Source: a virus
Virus record (IMG/VR): IMGVR_UViG_3300035698_011925
Location: 1-39,335 of that record
Direction: 5' to 3' (one strand)
DNA: 39,335 bases
In this document: one piece after another, positions 33,243 through 39,335 of the stretch
Numbering within the stretch: the first letter of the stretch is position 1
Layout of the letters: every line of letters starts with the position of its first letter
The notes under the pieces: generated by a model
Seen by the model: only the letters and a program-made list of their open reading frames with translations
What the model was told of the DNA's origin: nothing
Databases searched by the model: none
Translations under genes and position numbers: made by a program

Positions 33243-33257
33243 AGAGGATAAACGAAA

Positions 33258-33323
33258 ATGGGTATTTTATTAGGTTGTAGTGTATGTTCGTATATAAGTA
33301 TATGGTTATATAAAAAAGAATAA
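33258..33323 (+). CDS. possible 21-residue membrane peptide
   Basis: ATG 33258 behind AGAGGA, product MGILLGCSVCSYISIWLYKK plus a final residue, ending in TAA. Hydrophobic with a basic end. It lies between two RNA hairpins, so it could be a leader peptide for the nuclease gene at 33358. Confidence 0.4.
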   Translation: MGILLGCSVCSYISIWLYKKE

Positions 33324-33328
33324 AATAC

Positions 33329-33354
33329 CTGTTCGTTTGTCTAGAAACGGACAG
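33329..33354 (+). promoter_or_regulatory. 10-bp hairpin directly before the 5'-nuclease start
   Basis: CTGTTCGTTT pairs with AAACGGACAG (one G-U pair) around a 6-base loop, three bases before ATG 33358. No free ribosome site exists apart from the stem, so it looks like a translational operator. Confidence 0.6.
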
Positions 33355-33357
33355 TTT

Positions 33358-34410
33358 ATGATTGACAAAGATATTTTCAAACGATTACTAAATGAAATTG
33401 AACAAGACCATGAAAATCTAAAATCAGAAGTACCGAACAGTAAGGTTTTGTTGATAGACGGACTAAACACCTTTATCAGAGCCTTTGCTGTATCACCGGT
33501 TACAAATGTTGACGGAGTTCATGTAGGCGGAGTTATAGGATTTTTACGTTCTATTGGATATGCAATTGAAACGCTTCAGCCAACACGGGTTATAATCACA
33601 TTTGACGGAAAAGGTGGATCTTCCCGTAGACGAAAGTTATATCCCGAATATAAGGCAAATCGTAAAATCGCTTCCAAGTTAAATAGGACAGATGCCTATA
33701 GTTCACCGGCAGATGAGCGACAATCAATGGAAGTTCAAATTCAAAGATTATTTCAGTATTTACAGTATTTACCTGTTTCAATTGCCATGATTGAAAATAT
33801 CGAGGCTGATGATTCAATGGCTTATATTACCAAACAACTTTTAACAGATAGTCAAGTAATTATAATGAGTACTGACAAAGATTTTATACAATTAGTGAGC
33901 GACCGAATTTCAGTTTGGTCTCCGACTAAAAAGGTTCTATACAATCCTCACACCGTTGTTAGGGATTATCAAATTCCTGCACACAACTTTCTCACATACA
34001 GAATATTAGAAGGCGACAAGTCTGATAATATCCCCGGAATTCGAGGAGCAGGATTAAAGACAATAGTTAAACGATTTCCTGATATTTTAACCGATGTTGA
34101 ATTTGGTATAGATAATTTGCTAGTTGAGGCAGAAAAAGGGAGTCTTTCGATACATGAGACTATACTTAATAGTAAGGAAACACTAAATTTAAATCATAAA
34201 TTAATGCAACTGGATGAAGTTGACATTAATGCTCGAGCGAAATCTACGCTAAGAGCGATAACTCACGGTGACATTTCACCACTAAATAAATTTCAATTTG
34301 AACAAATGTTTTTTAAAGATCAGTTACATCAAAATATTCCGAACGTAGAAACTTGGATTCACCGAGTATTTTCAAAGTTGGATAAATTTGCGAAAGAGCA
34401 TAATGGGTAG
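33358..34410 (+). CDS. 5'-3' exonuclease / RNase H (Pol I 5'-nuclease domain type)
   Basis: I choose ATG 33358; the open frame reaches up to a TTG at 33337, which lies within the hairpin. 350 residues. Family motifs: VLLIDGLNTFIRAFA with the first catalytic Asp; IITFDGKGGSSRRRKLYPEY and KANR; MIENIEADDSMAYITKQL with the metal-binding acids; MSTDKDFIQLVSD; and ILEGDKSDNIPGIRGAGLKT, the helix-hairpin-helix. It matches T4 RNase H, which removes primers and flaps. Here the Pol A domains exist as separate proteins. Both Trp are TGG. It ends with TAG inside the next gene. Confidence 0.9.
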   Translation: MIDKDIFKRLLNEIEQDHENLKSEVPNSKVLLIDGLNTFIRAFAVSPVTNVDGVHVGGVIGFLRSIGYAIETLQPTRVIITFDGKGGSSRRRKLYPEYKANRKIASKLNRTDAYSSPADERQSMEVQIQRLFQYLQYLPVSIAMIENIEADDSMAYITKQLLTDSQVIIMSTDKDFIQLVSDRISVWSPTKKVLYNPHTVVRDYQIPAHNFLTYRILEGDKSDNIPGIRGAGLKTIVKRFPDILTDVEFGIDNLLVEAEKGSLSIHETILNSKETLNLNHKLMQLDEVDINARAKSTLRAITHGDISPLNKFQFEQMFFKDQLHQNIPNVETWIHRVFSKLDKFAKEHNG

Positions 34411-34585
34411 AAAAAAGAAGTATAATTCAATAGAGGAAAAACGAGAGGCACAACGAACGTGGCAATCAGAACACTATGAGCGAAATCGTAAAGAAATTTT
34501 ACGAAAAGCACGAGAATTATACAAGCGCAAAAAAATTGAAAAAGATAAGCAGGAACGGAGCAGAAAGTTATACGATGAAAGTTAA
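34403..34585 (+). CDS. small basic protein, 60 aa
   Basis: ATG 34403, overlapping the end of the nuclease gene. Product MGRKKKYNSIEEKREAQRTW, then QSEHYERNRKEILRKARELY and KRKKIEKDKQERSRKLYDES: very basic and helical, likely nucleic-acid binding. One TGG Trp. It ends with TAA and overlaps the helicase start by 11 bases. No family is recognised. Confidence 0.6.
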   Translation: MGRKKKYNSIEEKREAQRTWQSEHYERNRKEILRKARELYKRKKIEKDKQERSRKLYDES

Positions 34586-36230
34586 TCACGAAGCTGTAAT
34601 TTTACAGAGTTTTGGAAAATATGCCATGACTCCTCGAGACAATCAATTGGACTTGATCAGTCAGATTTTAGATGCATATTTAACTGACAAGAAAAAGCAC
34701 GTAGTATTATCAGCACCCACAGGAACTGGTAAATCAATTATTGCTGTCATTGTAGCTGACTGTATGGCAGTCCTTCAACAGAAAGAACGAGCGTCCTCAT
34801 ATATCTTGATGCACACCAATACTTTAACCGAGCAATATAGAAATTCATTTTCTCAGTATGGTAACAGATTTGCTACCGTCATGGGTGCAAGTAATTATGG
34901 ATGTAGCGTGTTGAAGGATACCGCAGATAATTGCATTTATCAGGAACTTAAAGGACCCAAAAAATTAATGTGTAATTCATGTGATTATCATGATCTAAAT
35001 TCTAGGAAATTTAAGTCTGAGCATTTCATTACGAATTATTCATATTATTTCATATCTTGTATGTATAACCAAGGATTTCAAGAAAGACAGATTGCTATAT
35101 TTGATGAAGCACATTTAATAAATGAGGTATTTAGTTCACATTTATCAATTACCATTTCAATGAAAAATAATAAGTATTTGATTGCGAGAATGCAACGCTA
35201 TCAAACTTCTGGTTATGTTCGATTTGTAGATGTTCTGACAAAAGTTTCTGAGGCTATAATGTCTGAAAAAGTGAAAATGTCAAATCACGGATCATTTTTA
35301 TTGAATATGAAGGATTTATACAAAGAGATAGAACGAGAATATGCGCATCAGGCTCGGCATTATCGAGACAACGGAAACTATGATGCATTTACTTCATATA
35401 ATAAAATTGCTAAAATGGTAGGCGGCCTATTTGCTAAAATTCAAGAATTAGAAATATCCAATTATGAGCATGTAGTGGACATTCAAGCTACTGCCGTTGT
35501 TGTGTCGCCCATATTTGTCGGTGATATGTTCAAGAAAATTAATAAGGCAGATTATCATTTGTTTATGTCTGCAACAGTGGATGCAAATTTTATTTCAAAT
35601 ACGTTGAAAATTAATAAGAATGATATAACTTACATTAAATCTCCGCCAGTGTTTAAGGCTGAAAATAAGACTTTGGTGTTAGTAAATCATGATAATTACA
35701 ATTATTCAAAATTACAAGACAAATCAAATTTGGTAAAAATTGCAAATGTGATTCAAGAAATCTTAAAAGAGAATGAAAAGAAAAATGGCATCATATTAAC
35801 GCCGTCATATTACATCAATGAATTTATGGCAACGATGATAAGAACACGAACAAAAACAAATTTGATAGAACATGAGCGAGGCACTAAATTACTAGATTCC
35901 CTAAGTCAACATAAACAAGATGCAAGGCCGTCTGTTTTAATATCGCCTTCATTGTTTGAAGGTATTGATTTACCAAACGAACAATCCAGATTTCAAATAT
36001 TCGTAAAGGCGCCTTACCCATCATTGGCAGATAAAAGAATAAAATACATTTTTGAACGATACCCTGATATATATGAAACAATGACGGTATATAAAATTAT
36101 ACAGGGATTGGGTAGATCAACCAGGAATAATACTGATTATTCTATCACGTATGCACTGGATAGGAACATATCACGTTTGTTTCACAGTCCGAAAAATAAG
36201 TGAAAAAATGAATTTAAGGTCATTAAATAG
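34575..36230 (+). CDS. XPD/DinG-like superfamily 2 helicase with Fe-S-type cysteines
   Basis: I choose ATG 34575, because an upstream in-frame ATG at 34476 lies deep inside the previous gene. 551 residues. Walker A APTGTGKS near 47, a Cys set (GCSV, NCIY, MCNSC near 110-135) like the iron-sulfur cluster of XPD/DinG, DEAH box FDEAHLI near 177, then motifs V/VI (ISPSLFEGIDLPNEQSRFQI, KIIQGLGRSTRNNTDY). TGA at 36201 is read as Trp in SPKNK-W-KNEFKVIK, an end that fits this family, with TAG at 36228. It would unwind DNA 5' to 3'. T4 Dda and UvsW are other families, so this is an extra helicase. Confidence 0.85.
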
Positions 36231-36270
36231 TAGTATATATGATAACTATATCTACACAAAGGAGAAGGTT

Positions 36271-36669
36271 ATGAAATTACAAAGGTATGGAATGCACGGT
36301 GTTAGTGATATGTGGGGTGGCACCGATGAAAAAGAATTTGGTAAATATGGCGGTGGAGCATACGTTAAATTTAAAGATGTTATGGAGTTGTTAGAAAGTC
36401 CTGAGACAGTTGAAAAATTATCAGATTTAGAACATCAGCAATGGGAAGACTGGAGCAAGTCAATAGCCAAACTACTCGAGGAGGCACTCGATTTTACATG
36501 GGACGGCGAAGGTAATCCAGACGAACTTTCAAAAAAGATCAGAGCAAAATTAGATAATTGGAAATCCTACTGGGTTCCATATTCAGAATTAACAGACGAA
36601 ATCCAAGAGTATGACCGAGAATATGCTCGTAAAATCATAGAAGTTTTAAAGGAAAATAATGACAGATAA
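36271..36669 (+). CDS. conserved phage hypothetical protein, 132 aa
   Basis: I choose ATG 36271, behind AAAGGAGA; the open frame upstream overlaps the helicase gene. Product MKLQRYGMHGVSDMWGGTDE, with LEHQQWEDWSKSIAKLLEEA, NWKSYWVPYSELTDEIQEYD and REYARKIIEVLK. The HQQW and PYSELTDEI-x-EYDRE words recall the RyR-like domain seen in some phage proteins (weak). All six Trp are TGG. It ends with TAA, overlapping the next gene by 11 bases. Confidence 0.7.
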   Translation: MKLQRYGMHGVSDMWGGTDEKEFGKYGGGAYVKFKDVMELLESPETVEKLSDLEHQQWEDWSKSIAKLLEEALDFTWDGEGNPDELSKKIRAKLDNWKSYWVPYSELTDEIQEYDREYARKIIEVLKENNDR

Positions 36670-38032
36670 TTTATCAGGGTTTGGCAACAGTTTCCAAACT
36701 AAAGTTGTAGCGTCTCTATTAAAAGATACCCAATTTATTCAGCAGATAGGCGATATCCTCCAACCTGAAATGTTCGATAGTGAAGGTAATAAGTGGCTAG
36801 TCGAGCATATCTCAAAATACTTTTTCAAGTATAAAACGATTCCTACACTCGTAACATTGAAGTATGAAATTGATGAAATTGATAATGATATTTTGCAGGT
36901 TGATGTTACTGAAAAATTGAAACATTCATGGGCACAATTAGAGGCAACCGATTTAACATTTGTACAGGAAAAAATACTTGAATTTTGTAAAAATCAGGTG
37001 TTAAAAACTGCAATCATTGATTCAGTTGATTTATTAGAATCCGGAGATTATGATGGAATAAAGGGATTAGTCGATGAGGCTATGAAAGCCGGAGCTCCGA
37101 GAGATTTGGGACATGATTATATTACAGGTTTAAAAGAACGATTGACAAGCATCACTCGGGCAACAATATCCACTCCTTGGAATCCATTATCAGAAATAAT
37201 GGATGGCGGTCTAGCCGGCGGAGAATTAGGTGTTGTAGTTGCACCGGCAGGAATCGGTAAGTCTTGGATTCTACAAGCAATCGCGGCAGGTGCAGTTAAG
37301 GCAGGTCTGAAAGTCGTTTACTATACTATGGAATTGAACGAACAATATGTCGGTACACGGTTTGACACCATTTTCAGTAAAGTGCCAACGGCAAATATTA
37401 AGTACCATCAAGACGAAATTGAAAAAGTTCTAGGTGGATTAAACGGTGAAATGATTATCAAATATTTTCCACAAGGTAGTGTTGGTGTATCATCTTTGAT
37501 GGCACATATGAAACAAATGGAATTACAGCAAATTGAGCCTGACCTTGTGGTCGTAGATTATGCAGATTTACTGAGAGATACCTCGGGACAAAAAGATTTA
37601 AGATTTCAGTTAAGGCGAATTTATGAAGATTTACGTGGAATGGCAGGAGAACTTAATGTACCAGTTTGGACTGCATCACAAGCATCAAGATCAGCTCTTG
37701 AAGAGGATATTATTGAGGCAGGCAAGATCGCTGAAGATTATTCAAAAATTATGACTGCTGATTTTGTAATGTCAATCAGTCGAAAAGTTGAAGACAAAAT
37801 TGCAGATACTGGACGATGTCATATTATTAAAAATAGATTCGGCAGAGACGGAATAACGCTACCAATGAAAATACGAACTGATACCGGTACGTTTGAAATG
37901 TACGAGGAATTATCACAAAACGGTCAAGAACAACAGACTAAAATGGATAATCACAAGGAATACGGAAAGCAAATGTTGGCAAAGAAATATAAATTATTGA
38001 TGACTGATGACAACAAAGAGGGATTTGAATAA
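36659..38032 (+). CDS. 41: replicative DNA helicase, gp41/DnaB-like
   Basis: 457 residues, ATG 36659 behind AAGGAAAA. The N-terminal domain has QTKVVASLLKDTQFIQQIGD and FKYKTIPTLVTLKYEID. The RecA-like ATPase has LAGGELGVVVAPAGIGKSWI with Walker A (residues 195-202), VVYYTMELNEQYVGTRFDTI with the DnaB-type Glu, VVVDYADLLRD (Walker B) and PVWTASQASRSALEEDIIEA. It forms a hexamer that unwinds DNA at the fork and works with a primase, which is not in the window. All five Trp are TGG. It ends with TAA in a TAATG overlap. Confidence 0.92.
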   Translation: MTDNLSGFGNSFQTKVVASLLKDTQFIQQIGDILQPEMFDSEGNKWLVEHISKYFFKYKTIPTLVTLKYEIDEIDNDILQVDVTEKLKHSWAQLEATDLTFVQEKILEFCKNQVLKTAIIDSVDLLESGDYDGIKGLVDEAMKAGAPRDLGHDYITGLKERLTSITRATISTPWNPLSEIMDGGLAGGELGVVVAPAGIGKSWILQAIAAGAVKAGLKVVYYTMELNEQYVGTRFDTIFSKVPTANIKYHQDEIEKVLGGLNGEMIIKYFPQGSVGVSSLMAHMKQMELQQIEPDLVVVDYADLLRDTSGQKDLRFQLRRIYEDLRGMAGELNVPVWTASQASRSALEEDIIEAGKIAEDYSKIMTADFVMSISRKVEDKIADTGRCHIIKNRFGRDGITLPMKIRTDTGTFEMYEELSQNGQEQQTKMDNHKEYGKQMLAKKYKLLMTDDNKEGFE

Positions 38033-38253
38033 TGAAATGTAAATACAGAGAACAAACATTTTATCCTAGTCCATTAGAAATGGAGAAGATACAGGAACTA
38101 TTCAACAATTTGGATATAACAAATCTAAAGGACTTTACATTACCGCGTGTTAGACAAGCATTCCCTGCGTTAGTCGCCAGTCAATTAGTTAGTGTTCAAC
38201 CCATGATGCCTACATTCGGTAGCATGTTACCAAAAATATTAGAGGAGAAATAA
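38032..38253 (+). CDS. small protein with gp23-like capsid word, 73 aa
   Basis: It starts in the TAATG overlap. The C-terminal half, LPRVRQAFPALVASQLVSVQ then PMMPTFGSMLP, resembles the N-terminal arm of T4-type major capsid protein gp23 (pattern R-x-x-FPALIAN-x-LVGVQPM). The N-terminus has CKYREQTFYPSPLEMEKIQE. It may mimic or chaperone the capsid protein or be a copied fragment. No Trp. It ends with TAA. The similarity is short and may be chance. Confidence 0.6.
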   Translation: MKCKYREQTFYPSPLEMEKIQELFNNLDITNLKDFTLPRVRQAFPALVASQLVSVQPMMPTFGSMLPKILEEK

Positions 38254-38254
38254 A

Positions 38255-38518
38255 ATGGAAAAAGAATACAAGGTTCCGGTAGAAATGCAAGATGTTTGGT
38301 TAGACTATCTAGCCGCAGACAAGGTACGTGACATACACGTGGAAAAACGATTTGGATTTAAGAAAGCAATCAAAGCATCTAAATTAGCAGAAGCAAGTCG
38401 TGCAAAATTTTGGGAAATGGCAGCAGAATTATTTCCAGATTTGTATGAAGGAGTTACAACCGTAAACTACAATCATGCCAAACAATTAATAGTGAAGGAT
38501 ATACCCGAGGAGAAATAA
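38255..38518 (+). CDS. hypothetical protein, 87 aa
   Basis: ATG 38255, behind GAGGAG and two bases after the previous stop. Helical soluble protein (MEKEYKVPVEMQDVWLDYLA, later RFGFKKAIKASKLAEASRAK and FWEMAAELFPDLYEGVTTVN). Both Trp are TGG. It sits next to the ribonucleotide reductase gene. No family is recognised. It ends with TAA one base before the next start. Confidence 0.7.
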   Translation: MEKEYKVPVEMQDVWLDYLAADKVRDIHVEKRFGFKKAIKASKLAEASRAKFWEMAAELFPDLYEGVTTVNYNHAKQLIVKDIPEEK

Positions 38519-39335
38519 ATGTTTAATTTATCAGATACTTTCATAAATAGTTACAAAAGAAAAAGAGCTCCGTTTGGATTTAACGGACTCGGAGCACTCG
38601 TGTATATGAGAACATATTCCCGTATTAAAGAGGATGGCTCAAACGAACAATGGTGAGAAACCGTTCAGCGGGTAGTTGAAGGCACGTACAACATGCAGAA
38701 ACAGCATATCGAAACTCATGGTCTTGGGTGGCATCAATGGAGAGCTACACGCTCTGCCAAAGAGATGTATGACCGTATGTTTAACATGAAATTCCTACCC
38801 CCTGGTAGAGGACTATGGGCCATGGGCTCTGTCCTCACCGAAGAGAAAGGTATCTTCGCTGCACTGAACAACTGTTTTAGTTATGATACTAAAATAATTA
38901 CAAATGATGGTTTACAGAAAATAGGTGATTGTTCTGGAACACATCAAAGTATTCTTACTAAAAATGGTAAGTGGGTTGAGGCACCAATTAAGTGCTTTGG
39001 GACACAAAAACTAAGTAAGTTAGTTTTATCACGTCAGGGTATTGAAAAAGTAATTTACGTTACACCTGACCATGAGTGGTTCGCAAAGAGTCCGTCAGAA
39101 GTAAGTCATAGTAAAGGATATAATACTTACAAAACGACAGACCTAAAACCAAAATATAGATTACAATATATATTTGGCTAAGGAATTAAAGATATAAGAC
39201 CCTCACCATTTGGAATAGCACACGGTATATCATTTGGTGATGGCACTGGAAGTCACTTATACTTATGCGGTGAAAAAGATAGACAATTAGAAAAATGGTT
39301 TCCACTTAATAGTAAATCAAGAGATGAAAATAAAT
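38519..39335 (+). CDS. nrdJ: class II ribonucleotide reductase N-terminus, split by an intein, TAA inside, runs off window
   Basis: ATG 38519, with GAGGAG upstream. The N-extein (MFNLSDTFINSYKRKRAPFG, later FLPPGRGLWAMGS and AALNN) looks like adenosylcobalamin-dependent ribonucleotide reductase, whose LPPGRGLWAMG word is typical. TGA at 38654 is Trp (EQW-W-ETV). After Asn118 the intein starts at Cys119. An in-frame TAA at 39179 interrupts the intein, yet the same frame continues with good intein endonuclease sequence to the window end. If this TAA is real, no functional enzyme is made unless it is read through. The enzyme would make deoxynucleotides for replication. Confidence 0.75.
38873..39335 (+). 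other. intein with LAGLIDADG-type endonuclease domain (partial)
   Basis: Block A is CFSYDTKIITNDGLQKIGD from Cys119, a standard intein start after LNN. Block B is VTPDHEWF (T-x-x-H). After the TAA at 39179 the frame reads IKDIRPSPFGIAHGISFGDG, TGSHLYLCGEKDRQLEKWFP, a LAGLIDADG/DOD endonuclease segment. The C-terminal splice site is outside the window. Confidence 0.82.

Noticed and set aside
1-39335. TGA read as glycine (code 25) instead of tryptophan
   Set aside because: The in-frame TGA positions fall where homologous families have Trp (gp32 core opening, DGDFWH, RPAWNKGL), not Gly.
1-39335. Recoding of TAG or TAA in this phage
   Set aside because: All clear genes end at TAA or TAG, often in TAATG junctions. 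The only in-frame TAA in a conserved region is in the intein at 39179, better explained as mutation or error.
38873-39335. Split-intein (fractured gene) arrangement in the reductase
   Set aside because: After the TAA the same frame continues with endonuclease sequence directly, with no intervening free-standing gene or new start, so a broken contiguous intein is simpler.

Overview
The window is part of a tailed double-stranded DNA phage genome, a distant relative of the T4-like myoviruses. It carries a contractile tail sheath, tail tube, gp15-, gp26- and gp53-like tail and baseplate proteins, a tape measure, a gp32-type SSB, a UvsX/RecA recombinase, a gp41/DnaB helicase and a T4 PseT-type kinase-phosphatase. 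All supported genes are on the + strand, packed tightly with frequent TAATG and ATGA junctions. The host cannot be read from the sequence. Low GC and gene content resemble environmental (marine-type) T4-like phages (inference).

The main feature is the genetic code. Structural genes, two homing endonucleases and several replication genes are interrupted by in-frame TGA codons where the family has tryptophan, for example in the tail tube, a gp14-like neck protein, gp32, UvsX, the Vsr-type DGDFWH motif and the NUMOD-like RPAWNKGL motif. I count 42 such TGA codons by hand; genes that contain them end in TAA or TAG. The early block 24191-31124 (leaving out a homing endonuclease) spells about 42 tryptophans with TGG only, and early genes seem to use TGA as a stop in ATGA overlaps at 9416-9419 and 29367-29370. 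This suggests TGA is a stop early in infection and a Trp codon later. No tRNA gene was found in the window.

Layout: 2-615 DnaQ-like exonuclease and a small gene; 670-929 a small promoter-to-terminator unit; 984-9148 neck, tail completion, a homing endonuclease and the sheath; 9214-10411 three short early transcription units; 10469-21918 tail tube, gp26-like protein with a possible frameshift partner, tape measure and baseplate; 21956-24131 a stand-alone family A DNA polymerase and small genes; 24145-31124 an early accessory operon (class II synthetase-like protein, MazG-like protein, membrane proteins, polynucleotide kinase) interrupted by a GIY-YIG endonuclease; 31141-39335 replication and nucleotide metabolism (SSB, UvsX, 5'-nuclease, XPD/DinG-like helicase, DnaB-like helicase, class II ribonucleotide reductase with an intein).

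Two promoter classes are visible. The early ones have TTGACT, exactly 17 bases, and a TATATT-like box. A recurring GATATTTATATATGA-type motif lies upstream of late operons. Several genes look broken by one extra base, three of them at GGGGG runs. This may be sequencing error, real mutation or frameshifting, and it should be settled before the protein set is trusted.
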